A stretch of 64,000 bases of DNA, from the NCBI GenBank assembly GCA_007844125.1, contig CM017561.1:64151256-64215255 (forward strand), read 5' to 3'. The DNA is from Sinonovacula constricta (taxonomy: Eukaryota > Mollusca > Bivalvia > Cardiida > Solecurtidae). The notes beneath the pieces are model-generated. The model saw nothing but the letters and a program-made list of their open reading frames with translations, searched no databases and was not told the origin of the DNA. A program made the position numbers and the translations under genes. This document shows positions 33,650-45,556 of this stretch, in pieces. Within the stretch, counting starts at the first letter, position 1. Each line of letters begins with the position of its first letter.

Positions 33650-36600
33650 TTAGACATGTAAAAGCCTCAGTTTGAACAAGTAGCTTTTTGCAATAAGCTT
33701 AGTAAAATTGTTATGCATGTCTTATACTAACATCTTTAAGATATATTTAATGGAACATGCCATTTTAAGGCAGATGCATTTATGTAAATTTGAGATATTC
33801 TGTCCTGTAATACATGAATGACTTAATTCTTATTGTAGAATGATTGATGAATATGGAACCTTGTTATAGTGCTATGTATAGTTGATATCCTGCCAGGGTG
33901 CTATAATTATAGTTGTAATACAGCACAGTTTGTGAGAGCTGCGCTATTGTTATTAAATCAGAAATATACTGATATATTTTTTATTGATTTGCTCATTCGT
34001 TTTGATGAGAAAAGGTATACATGACTAAATCAGATATCCAAGTATTTTTATGGTTGGATACAGATATTGTACATTGAAAAGACCAAAGGTGATTTTGTTG
34101 TTATTTATTATGGTGTTGGTATTAATTGTCATGTTGACCATGTTGATATAGGTACATGTACTAATGTGTCACATATACAGTGTAAGTTAAAAGCAGTGCT
34201 ATCCCACAGAAAAAAATCATTTTCTGTTTTAAAATCATGTTTTGATTTCTGTTTTTTAACCAAAAGCAAAACTGTTATGGATGACAATGATAAAAATACC
34301 AAATGTCTTTTGTTTAACATCAAGACTTGACCACAATAGGCACTATCTTAAACTTCCTGTCATTCAAAGGCCCTGTTAGTCAGTCTGTCATCATTTCCCA
34401 AAATTCACAAAATAAAAAGGTGATCCTTATTTTCCTAAATGAATTTAAAAATTAGTCTTTCTTTTTTTACAAATTAATTATAAAAATTATTTTACTGAAA
34501 TAATGGAAAAATATAGAGGATAAAAATTGGCAGCATAAGCAGTGTTTGAACCTGGGGCTAAGTGTATGAATGACTCGACCATCCAGATGCTATTGGCATG
34601 CTTCCTTAATATTGTTTGTTTAACTAGACTTTATCGGAAAACATGGATAATTTTTATTAAAAGATCTTTCTTAGTTTTCATCAATTATCCTACATCAACA
34701 ATGCAGTAAATTTTATCTTAAAAATATGTTGCCAGTTTGGACACCACCATTTAGGAAGTGCAGCAGGCATACAAAGTGGTGCCGAACTAGGGTTTCCTTT
34801 AAAATTTGTACTTGTTTTTGCATACTAACTAACTGGCAGACAGGACCTCTTTCACTAATTACCAGATAAATGCATAATAGTTTGATCAATTTTATAAGAA
34901 AATTACTTTTAACCATTCATTTGATTAATATGCTTGTTGAATATTTAAGATATAATCATAGGCATACTTCTTGCCATAGTTGTGCTATCTTACATTTATT
35001 AAATTTTTCATTCACCTTTTTGCCAAAATATTTTTTATAGATCTTTACTTCAGGTATATTTTTTCTGATTTTTCCACAAAAGGATCATTGAACTTGTTCC
35101 GTGGTCTAAACTTAAAATTTTCATTTTTTTAATTAGGCTGAGATATATATTTCACATTGTTGTAGCATGGCTTTAGAATAATTGTATAGGTGTGCATTAC
35201 CGTGTCTGTTGTGAACCATTGTTTACTTAAGTTCTTCATCCCTCAGAAGCCATTTTCCCCCAATTTTTGGCAATTTCTTGCCTCTTTCACTTCCCTACAC
35301 CAACAGTTACAATTATGGTGCTAGTAAGGCATTTCTTCCACCATTTTGCTATGTACCGGTGTACATTAATGTTTTTATTTTAAATGTGCTCTTTACTGCC
35401 ACTCTACAAACATGTGTTACAATAAAAAAAACATATATATCTGTATGGCTACCATTGTGTGAGTGTGTGCCATTGACTTATATTTGTGTGGTGTGTGTGT
35501 GTGGTATAGTTGTGCGTGCTTACCTCTGTATGCATGTGTGCGTCTTTTATGGTGCATGTACCTCTGTATGTCTCTGTGTGTTTTTGTGTATTGTATGTGT
35601 TTGCTTCGTTGTGAATATAATAAAATTGGAATATTTTGACAATGTTTTCTTTAAATTGCTTGTATTATCTATTTTAACAGATTTATGGAATATAGATTGT
35701 ATATAGCTTGTACATTATGTTACATACTCAGTTTTTAAGTAATTGCATATATTTTGTTAACTATTACGAAAATACTAAGGTTTGGTGAAGATTTTTTGTA
35801 TGGGAATTAGGTTTCAAGTTGTAATTCATTATTTGAGACGTCACTCACACCAAATTCTAATGTCACTTAATGACTTCCAACAATCCAGTTATTGCATAAC
35901 TTGATATGATATGGGTATAGTAATGGGTATAGTAGTTTGTTTTTTCATCTCCCTGAAAAAACATTAGTTCACTTTTCTGTTCTGAGTTGTTCATTTTGAT
36001 TACGTAAAATGTATTCAAAAAATACTGCTCACAGTTGTCTAATTTTTCTATTTTGGGAATGTGTAATCTTAAACCTGTTTTAATGCTGATATTTATATTA
36101 TAATAAATTGTGTCTCATAATGTCATCAGATCTACTTTCTGAGTAGTGTTTTATAATCTTGTGTATGCTATCATTTGGTGTGATTTGAATCTGTCCATTT
36201 TGTGAATTATAATTGTTAAGGATAATAAAATGTGTTTCACATGACACGATTAAAATTAATTGGAACACAAGAATCGAAGTGGAAGATGGTTGTTTACATT
36301 ATTCTTGATTATTGTGGATTATAATTATTGTATCTGTGTTAGTTCTGTATTGTACCTCAGTACCAGTTATTGAGGTGTATGATTATCATGAAAAGATAAT
36401 ACACAGTCTCTTTTGTCTGTCTTAATAGATAATGTGTAGTGATATATAATTTCTTTAATAATAACTTGCTATGAAAATTTATATTTTACTGCATTATCTT
36501 TAGTTTATCATTGGTATATAATTATGACAATTGTTATTAATCATTTATCCAGAAACAAGTTTATTAAATTACATGTATTTAACTTATCAACATCTTTATC

Positions 36601-38200
36601 ATTAATGCAAGCTACCATTTATTTGTTTGAATGTTTAAATTACATGTACTTAACTTATAGAAATCTTTATCATTGATATAAGCTACCATTCACTTGTACT
36701 CATTTTCAATGCAATGCATATCAACCACTGTTGATCCTGTACATTTTTCATGCTCACCATATCAATAGGTCAATGGAAGACCTTTCTTACTTAAATCAGA
36801 AGCAAAACTATTCTGTCCACAAAGAATGCAGGTAAAGTACATCTACTTAACAAAGATTAAATAACTCAGTATAACAAATGCCAAAAAGGCATTGTTTTCT
36901 TATTTTTATAAAAAGAGATTTGTTTTCAGTTCACTAATGAAAACATTATTAGTCTTTTTACCTTCTAGTAAAACTAGTAAGAAATGTCTTGTACTGACCC
37001 ATCAATGTGTTTGTAGTATAATTTATTTATATTCTCCATTACTATTAAATAATCTCCATATAAAATAAACTAGAAGTTTATTAATTGAATCCACATTGTC
37101 TAATAACACTTTTCACCCCTGTGTACTATTTAGCATTGTTAATTGTTACAGGTGTTTTGTTGACCATAATTACTTATTGTAGCCCACCTGTATCTTGTTT
37201 GTATTTTTTACAAATTAATTATAAAATAATTATTTTACTGAAATAAAGGAAAAATATAGATAGTATATCTATCACATTCATCGACTGGGCTTAGTTGAGG
37301 GGTCTATTTATAATATAAATATGGGTTGGTGTAAACCATTTACTTGTTCAACAAATATATGGCAACTTTTTGGTCATATATTACTTATTTTATCCAATAG
37401 TGTTAATCATGTATTAGAATAGAATATGACATCATTGGTAAGTGTAGATCTTTTGGTTTTTTGTTCTGATCAAGTTTACAGATTTTAAAGTAAGAATTTC
37501 TCAGATTGAATTTTTATATTTTGAAAGCATCCATAATGTTTTATGCTGGTTTGTCATTTTTATTCACATTGTATAATGCTTCTAGGTTAGTTTTATTTTG
37601 CCAGCCTAATTAAAAGAATCAGTGAAAGGAACTAGATGGGTGAATACATGTCGCAATATATGAAGTTGCTGTCTTCCCTTTTTAGGTTGTTATACAATGA
37701 AAAACATGAGTATTGTAACATTTTCTTTCACAGCATGTGTTCTTCTTGATTTGTTATATCTTTAACATTTGACAATGTTTACACTAGAATGTTTTTGGTT
37801 GCACATCTATGTTTTTGACGCTAGAGCAAACCATGACATTTTCCTATATTACAACTGATAAATTAAGATACCTCAGTTCAAAGGAAATCCTGCTGAAGAA
37901 TCTGTTAATTATTGTATGTAGCCCACTTTGTGGTTTTGTTGATCTTTGTGCAGTCTATTTGATTGAACAACATGTATTTTAATAAAAATAAAAAGGTTTA
38001 ACTCTTTTTCTTTTTTGATACCAGCATAAGAAAAGTACTTAATTTGAATTGAACCCAAGTTTAACGGTAACTGTAAAATAGTAAAGTTTGTCCATATGGT
38101 AAATTAATTGATTTTTTGTACTGATGTAAGTCAATTATGCCTGTTTTATCTTATAGAAAATCTTTATACTAAATATTGTTTTGTTACAGAATGATTGTAG
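33650..38200. other. Intergenic AT-rich region after STIMATE
   Basis: It may include a long STIMATE 3' UTR (several AATAAA motifs). A SINE-C-like fragment and the GT-rich tract at 35460 are the only features seen. Confidence 0.5.
35460..35600. repeat. GT-rich low-complexity tract
   Basis: Interrupted GTGTGTGT and TGTATGTC blocks, giving a cysteine/valine-rich but spurious plus-strand open frame. Confidence 0.7.
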
Positions 38201-38206
38201 CTGGGT

Positions 38207-38320
38207 GATAGGGAGAGAATGTGTAAGCAGTCCCATCAGCTCAGTTAGTAGATCATTTGCTCTGTTAGCCAAGGGTTCTGGGTTTGAGTCCCAGACTGAC
38301 TGCACATTTTTCTCCCTATG
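38207..38320. mobile_element. tRNA-like core between inverted repeats, copy 1
   Basis: GATAGGGAGAGAATGTG and GCAGTC on the left are complementary to GACTGCACATTTTTCTCCCT on the right. Between them is a tRNA-like sequence with A box CAGCTCAGTTAGTAGATC and B box GGGTTTGAGTCCCAG. Confidence 0.75.
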
Positions 38321-38449
38321 TAACAATGGCAACCAATGTAAATGACCCGCGGTTGTTATGGTGCAAGAGCTTGAGAAGTGCAGTGAGTTGTATGTAGAGC
38401 ATATAGTCTGTGGACAAATTTCAAGTTGCCTGGGGTGTATATAGCAGGG

Positions 38450-38566
38450 TAATGGGGAGAGAATGTGTAAGCAGTCCGGTTAGCTCAGTCGGAAGAGCCT
38501 TTGCCCTGTTAGTGAAGGGTGTCGGGCTCGAGTCTCGGACTGACTGCACATTTTTCGCCCTATGTT
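38450..38566. mobile_element. tRNA-like core between inverted repeats, copy 2
   Basis: Same structure as 38207-38320, about 240 bp downstream in the same orientation. A box TTAGCTCAGTCGGAAGAGCC and B box CGGGCTCGAGTCTCGG are better preserved. The anticodon loop appears too long for a functional tRNA. Confidence 0.75.
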
Positions 38567-38756
38567 ACATGACAATCTTCTTAGATGATATCTTAATAAT
38601 CACATTTAATTTTGGCATAATTACTAATTGTTATTTATAATTAATACCATTGATTCAATGACAGTGTATATTTAAACCTTTTTTTATTCTGCCATTAGCT
38701 GGTAGAGTGATGCTAAATATTGATAAACTCTCTTAGACTACTTTACATGTATTGAT

Positions 38757-38845
38757 ATGGCTAAAATAATGTAGATTCAGATCAGCTAGCTTCCTTTTCA
38801 GAGCTGTCTCATCAGGCTATACCATATTTGCTCCTGTGTTTCTAG
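38757..38845. repeat. Foldback element copy, diverged
   Basis: ATAATGTAGATTCAGATCAG, then GAGCTGTCTCATCAGGC and ATACCATATTTGCTCC. A related short piece lies at 23515-23575. Confidence 0.6.
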
Positions 38846-39089
38846 CAATATATCTAGGCATCATTGCTCGTTAAAGTAATGATGAAGAATAAGTTTAGGT
38901 TATTAACAGAAACAAACTAGAGTTAAAACAGACATGCCACTATTAAATAACACCTATGTGTATTTAAAATGCTTATTTTGCTGTTTCCTCTCACTAAGAC
39001 ATAACACAAGTTTTGAAAGGGGACAGTGTTGCTGATATAGCTTTTTCTCATTCATATTTTCTAATAGTTGCATTTTCACTTGGCCCAGT

Positions 39090-42000
39090 AGTGGGGAAAT
39101 GTGGCCGTGGTCTATGTTATATGTTCATGATGGGATGATATGTCAGGGAAATGTGACAGAGGTTTTTGTTACCTGTTCATGAGTTGATGCGTCAGGGAAA
39201 TGTGACAGTGGTCTATGTAACCTTGTCATGAGTTGATGCGTCAGGGAAAGTGACAGTGGTCTATGTTATCTGTTCATGGGTTGATGTGTCAGGGAAATGT
39301 GACAGAGGTCTTTGTTACCTGTTCATGAGTTGATGTGTCAGGGAAATGTGACAGAGGTCTATGTTACCTGTTCATGAGTTGATGCGTCAGGGAAATGTGA
39401 CAGAGGTCTATGTTATCTGTTCATGTGTTGATTTGTCAGGGAAATGTGACAAGAGGTCTATGTTACCTGTTTATGGGTTGATGTGTTAGGGAAATGTGAC
39501 AGAGGTCTATGTTATCTGTTCATGGGTTGATGTGTCAGGGAAATGTGACAGAGGTCTATGTTACCTGTTTATGGGTTGATGTGTCAGGGAAATGTGACAG
39601 TGGTCTATGTTACCTGTTCATGGGATGATGCGTCAGGGACATGTGACAGAGGTCTATGTTATCTGTTCATGGGTTGATGTGTCAGGGAAATGTGACAGAG
39701 GTCTATGTTACCTGTTTATGGGTTGATGTGTCAGGGAAATGTGACAGTGGTCTATGTTACCTGTTCATGGGATGATGCGTCAGGGACATGTGACAGAGGT
39801 CTATGTTACCTGTTCATGGGTTGTTGTGTCAGGGAAATGTGACAGAGGTCTATGTTACCTGTTCATGGGTTGATGTGTCAGGGACATGTGACAGAGGTCT
39901 ATGTTACCTGTTCATGGGATGATGTGTCAGGGAAAGGTGACAGTGGTCTATGTTATCTGTTCATGGGATGATGCGTCAGGGAAATGTGACAGAGGTCTAT
40001 GTTACCTGTTTATGGGTTGATGTGTCAGGGAAATGTGACAGAGGTCTATGTTACCTGTTCATGGGTTGATATGTCAGGGAAATGTGACAGAGGTCTATGT
40101 GACCTGTTTATGGGTTGATGTGTCAGGGAAATGTGACAGAGATCTATGTTACCTGTTTATGGGTTGATGTGTCAGGGAAATGTGACAGAGGGCTTTGTTA
40201 CCTGTTCATGGGTTGATGTGTCAGGGAAATGTGACAGAGGTCTATGTTACCTGTTTATGGGTTGATGTGTCAGGGAAATGTGACAGAGGTCTATGTTACC
40301 TGTTTATGGGTTGATGTGTCAGGGAAATGTGACAGAGGTCTATGTTACCTGTTTATGGGTATTTGTGTCAGGGAAATGTGACAGAGGTCTATGTTACCTG
40401 TTCATGGCTTGATGTGTTAGGGAAATGTGACAGAGGTCTATGTTATCTGTTCATGGGTTGATGTGTCAGGGAAATGTGACAGAGGTCTATGTTACCTGTT
40501 TATGGGTTGATGTGTCAGGGAAATGTGACAGTGGTCTATGTTACCTGTTCATGGGATGATGCGTCAGGGACATGTGACAGAGGTCTATGTTACCTGTTCA
40601 TGGGTTGTTGTGTCAGGGAAATGTGACAGAGGTCTATGTTACCTGTTCATGGGTTGATGTGTCAGGTGCATGTGACAGAGGTCTATGTTACCTGTTCATG
40701 GGTTGATGTGTCAGGGACATGTGACAGAGGTCTATGTTACCTGTTCATGGGTTGATGTGTCAGGGGCATGTGACAGTGGTCTATGTTATCTGTTCATGGG
40801 ATGATGCATCAGGGAAATGTGACAGAGGTCTATGTTACCTGTTTATGGGTTGATGTGTCAGGGAAATGTGACAGAGGTCTATGTTACCTGTTCATGGGTT
40901 GATGCGTCAGGGAAATGTGACAGAGGTCTATGTTACCTGTTTATGGGTTGATGCGTCAGGGAAATGTGACAGAGGTCTATGTTACCTGTTTATGGGTTGA
41001 TGCGTCAGGGAAATGTGACAGAGGTCTATGTTACCTGTTCATGGGTTGATGTGTCAGGGAAATGTGACAGAGGTCTATGTTACCTGTTTATGGGTTGATG
41101 TGTCAGGGAAATGTGACAGAGGTCTATGTTACCTGTTTATGGGTTGATGTGTCAGGGAAATGTGACAGAGGTCTATGTTTCCTGTTTATGGGTATTTGTG
41201 TCAGGGAAATGTGACAGAGGTCTATGTTACCTGTTCATGGGTTGATGTGTCAGGGAAATGTGACAGAGGTCTATGTTACCTGTTCATGGGATGATGCGTC
41301 AGGGACATGTGACAGAGGTCTATGTTATCTGTTCATGAGTTGATGCGTCAGGGAAATGTGACAGAGGTCTATGTTACCTGTTCATGGGTTGATGTGTCAG
41401 GGAAATGTGACAGAGGTCTATGTTACCTGTTCATGAGTTGATGCATCAGGGAAATGTGACAGAGGTCTTTGTTACCTGTTCATGACTTGATGTGTCAGGG
41501 AAATGTGACAGAGGTCTATGTTACCTGTTCATGAGTTGATGCGTCAGGGAAATGTGACAGAGGTCTATGTTATCTGTTCATGGGTTGATTTGTCAGGGAA
41601 ATGTGACAAGAGGTCTATGTTACCTGTTTATGGGTTGATGTGTTAGGGAAATGTGACAGAGGTCTATGTTATCTGTTCATGGGTTGATGTGTCAGGGAAA
41701 TGTGACAGAGGTCTATGTTACCTGTTTATGGGTTGATGTGTCAGGGAAAGGTGACAGTGGTCTATGTTACCTGTTCATGGGATGATGCGTCAGGGACATT
41801 GGACAGAGGTCTATGTTATCTGTTCATGGGTTGATGTGTCAGGGAAAGGTGACAGTGGTCTATGTTATCTGTTCATGGGTTGATGTGTCAGGGAAATGTG
41901 ACAGAGGTCTATGTTACCTGTTTATGGGTTGATGTGTCAGGGACATGTGACAGAGGTCTATGTTACCTGTTCATGGGTTGATGTGTCAGGGAAATGTGAC

Positions 42001-43346
42001 CGTGATCTATGTTATCTGTTCATGGGATGATGTGTCAGGGAAAGGTGACAGTGGTCTATGTTGTCTGTTCATAGGTTGATGTGTCAGGGAAATGTGACTG
42101 AGGTCTATGTTATCTGTTCATGGGTTGATGTGTCAGGGAAATGTGACAGAGGTCTATGTTATCTGTTCATGGGTTGATGTGTCAGGGAAATGTGACAGAG
42201 GTCTATGTTACCTGTTCATGGGTTGATGTGTCAGGGAAATGTGACAGAGGTCTATGTTACCTGTTCATGGGTTGATGCGTCAGGGAAATGTGACAGTGGT
42301 CTATGTTATCTGTTCATTGGTTGATGTGTCAGGGAAATGTGACAGAGGTCTATGTTACCTGTTTATAGGTTGATGTGTTAGGGAAATGTGACAGAGGTCT
42401 ATGTTACCTGTTTATGGGTTGATGTGTTAGGGAAATGTGACAGAGGTCTATGTTACCTGTTTATGGGTTGATGTGTCAGGGAAATGTGACAGAGGTCTAT
42501 GTTACCTGTTTATGGGTTGATGTGTCAGGGACATGTGACAGAGGTCTATGTTACCTGTTCATGGGTTGATGCGTCAGGGAAATGTGACAGAGGTCTATGT
42601 TATCTGTTCCTGTGTTGATGTGTCAGGGAAATGTGACCATGATCTATGTTATCTGTTCATGGGATGATGTGTCAGGGAAAGGTGACAGTGGTCTATGTTA
42701 CCTGTTCATGGGATGATGCGTCAGGGACATTGGACAGAGGTCTATGTTATCTGTTCATGGGTTGATGTGTCAGGGAAATGTGACCGTGATCTATGTTATC
42801 TGTTCATGGGATGATGTGTCAGGGAAAGGTGACAGTGGTCTATGTTATCTGTTCATGGGTTGATGTGTCAGGGAAATGTGACAGAGGTCTATGTTATCTG
42901 TTCATGGGTTGATGTGTCAGGGAAATGTGACAGAGGTCTATGTTATCTGTTCATGGGTTGATGTGTCAGGGAAATGTGACAGAGGTCTATGTTACCTGTT
43001 CATGGGTTGTTGTGTCAGGGAAATGTGACAGAGGTCTATGTTACCTGTTCATGGGTTGATGTGTCAGGGAAATGTGACAGAGGTCTATGTTACCTGTTCA
43101 TGGGTTGATGTGTCAGGGAAATGTGACAGAGGTCTATGTTACCTGTTCATGGGTTGTTGTGTCAGGGACATGTGACAGAGGTCTATGTTATCTGTTCATG
43201 GGTTGATGTGTCAGGGAAATGTGACAGAGGTCTATGTTACCTGTTCATGGGTTGTTGTGTCAGGGAAATGTGACAGAGGTCTATGATACCTGTTCATGGG
43301 TTGATGTGTTAGGGAAATGTGACAGAGGTCTATGTTATCTGTTCAG
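39090..43346. repeat. 49-bp tandem array, about 87 units
   Basis: Units share GTCAGGGAAATGTGACAGAG followed by GTCTATGTTACCTGTTCATG and a GGTTGATGT end, 49 bp in all. The register is held with almost no drift over 4.25 kb. Variant units (ATTTG for GTTGA, GACAAGAGG, GACCGTGATC) recur at exact multiples of 49 bp, showing multi-unit duplications inside the array. Because 49 is not divisible by 3 no long reading frame exists. It lies in the convergent intergenic region between STIMATE and the SPEC3/Stum-like gene. Confidence 0.97.
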
Positions 43347-43349
43347 GGT

Positions 43350-44940
43350 TTGCTTTCATATTGAAGGCATCATTGTATCTTTTTCCGTTAACAACTCTCA
43401 CCAGGTGACATTGCATAGTCTAAAATAGCTGATTGTGAGTTGGCCCAAACTAAAAGGGACAGATTAACACTGCAGTTATTAACATTACCTTACCATATAA
43501 TAAACACAAATTCTTAAACTTTATAAACAGGTAGAGATATCATTTGTAGATTGTGTCGGCATTCTTGCACAAGAAATACAATGGGTGTGCATTCTATGTT
43601 AACCTCTAGGAAAGAAATAAACAACACAAGTCTTTGATGTACAAAAACTATATATTACTGTTAAAAAGAAAGGAAGGCATATACAAAGAAATAAAAGAGG
43701 ACAACACAGAGCCAGCCTGTTGTGCAAGTTTCATAAACATAAAGTGTAAAAATGACACACTAAAACATTTTGCAATTATTTTTCTAAAATAAATGGCCAG
43801 TCAAGTTTTTGTTGTTCCAAACAAACACAACTAGTAACAATGTCTCTTGTCTATTTTATTTCCTTTAAATGATATTTTGATGAGAGAATGAAAGTTTTAA
43901 AAGAGAATCCTTTGCCCCTGTCATGCTACAATTTACCCTACATAGTCTTTTACTTACAAATGCATAGAAAGGAAACAGTCGATATTGCTAGAGTCTTGTG
44001 GACAATTAGTGTAGGCTTCTTATCTGAGAGCCCCTAATTAGAAGCTGGTTGATCTAGATCTACACTAGTAGCATATGCATGGTCAGTTCATGATACGGTA
44101 AGCATATGCATGGTTCAGTTTATGCCACTGTTAAGAGTATACTTGATCAGCTCATGCTTAGCAGGTTAAGTGGTAGCATTCCAAATTGTGTCATATAAAT
44201 GAATGTTTTTACTATTATGGAATTTTTAACATACAGACAGTATGCTATTACATGCATGTATTTACATGTTTATAACATGTGCTTGATATTAATAAAAGGT
44301 TTGTATTCTATGGTTCAAAACTAATTTAATCTTATTTAAATTGGACCACAAAACCTCTTCTTCAGAATGGAACCAATGATGTACCAGAAAAGTAGTACAG
44401 GTCATTTTAACAACTATAAAAATTGAATCTGCATTCCTACAACAAACATTTAGATGTTGTATTCATCTCGAATAAAAAACATAAACCAATGATATCACAG
44501 CTAGGATAAAAAAATACACATATAAGTACATGCACATGGACTATAGTGAACACATAGACTCAGAATAGCGAGCACATGGAATCAAAATAGAGAGCACATG
44601 GACTCTAGTGAGCACATGGACTTTAGCAAGCACATGGATGCTAGAGCCTGTAATAAAATGAAGACATATTACAAAGGTAAACAGTATCAAAATATAAACT
44701 AAGCACTTTGAATTGCTTTCACAAAAGGTTAAAATACATTTTAAAGTCTAGAGCTTATGTTTAAGGGCATTTCATTGAATAAGTGAAGAAATACTGCACA
44801 TATGCACTTGATTTACTCCTAGTTCTTTGTAAAATTATTTGTGGTGAAAACTATCAAACAAAACACACAATGATATATTTCCATTTGTTTTAAGATTTTT
44901 TTTACATGTAGTTCTTCATTTTCTGTAATTTAATGAAAAG
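43350..44940. other. Intergenic region between the 49-bp array and the SPEC3/Stum-like 3' end
   Basis: Only the short repeat at 44530-44650 and a foldback-like fragment near 44048 are seen. Confidence 0.5.
44530..44650. repeat. Short 18-22-bp tandem repeat
   Basis: Five to six imperfect copies of GAGCACATGGACTCTAGT. Confidence 0.8.
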
Positions 44941-44943
44941 GTA

Positions 44944-44954
44944 TTTATTTTATT
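44944..44954 (-). terminator. Polyadenylation signals of the SPEC3/Stum-like gene
   Basis: Two overlapping AATAAA motifs on the minus strand lie about 165 nt after the downstream stop at 45116, a normal 3' UTR spacing. Confidence 0.5.
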
Positions 44955-45115
44955 TTAAACTATACACAAATTTGAGTCAAGTAATAATGTGTCAATCCAA
45001 AGATTTATATGTTAGAAATACATTTAAATAGTTTGGAATCATGTTTGAATGTTGCCTATGGTACTCCTCAATCAGTTGGAAATGCTCCAAGAGTTGCCTT
45101 GCTTCACCACGATGC

Positions 45116-45556
45116 CTACATGTAAGCGGGTGGTGGAGGGGGGTAGGAGGGGTCAGAAGGTGGACCATTCTTCTCACCAGCAGAAGCTGTGTAAGGGGGC
45201 GGAGCAGGGAATTTGTCAGAGGAGGGCCCTGGCTTGCATGTTATATCCAGATGGTTGCGTGTTATATCCAGATGGTTGTTGCATGTTATGTCCAGAGGGT
45301 TGCATGTAATAGCCGGATGGTTGCATTTGTTGTGCGTTCACAGACTGCACCGCCATTACAGCCTGCTGGTTGATCGATGGGCCAAACCTGGGACCAGCTG
45401 GTTGATTGATATTGGACACAACGACTGTGGTGGTGGGCTGGCCAGTCACCATAGTCTGACCTCCAGAGTGGATAACAATATGTGTAGGCTGGCTGTGCAC
45501 AATAACACCTGCAGTCCCATCATGGTCGTGAACCTTGTTGTTGTAGTAGTACTCAG
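45116..45556 (-). CDS. SPEC3/Stum-like exon 3, with apparent +1 frame break
   Basis: After a GATTACAG acceptor the exon encodes AEYYYNNKVHDHDGTAG and a Val/Thr/Gln-rich tail with four imperfect repeats of M/T-Q-P-S-G-Y/H-N/Y (residues 192-222). The open frame then stops at 45216-45218. One extra base around 45233 separates it from a second frame that runs to TAG at 45116-45118 and is rich in Pro and Tyr (APPPYTASAG, then PSYPPPPPAYM). SPEC3-type tails end in just such sequence, so the second frame is probably the true C-terminus. Confidence 0.75.

Noticed and set aside
35278..35706. 142-codon frame rich in Cys and Val
   Set aside because: It is driven by a GT-rich low-complexity tract; there is no domain or splice evidence.
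38450..38566. Functional tRNA gene
   Set aside because: A and B boxes are good, but the anticodon loop appears too long, the acceptor ends do not pair properly, and a second copy with the same hairpin flanks shows it is a repeat.
43234..43428. Plus-strand 64-codon frame at the end of the 49-bp array
   Set aside because: It comes from the array, whose unit length is not a multiple of three.
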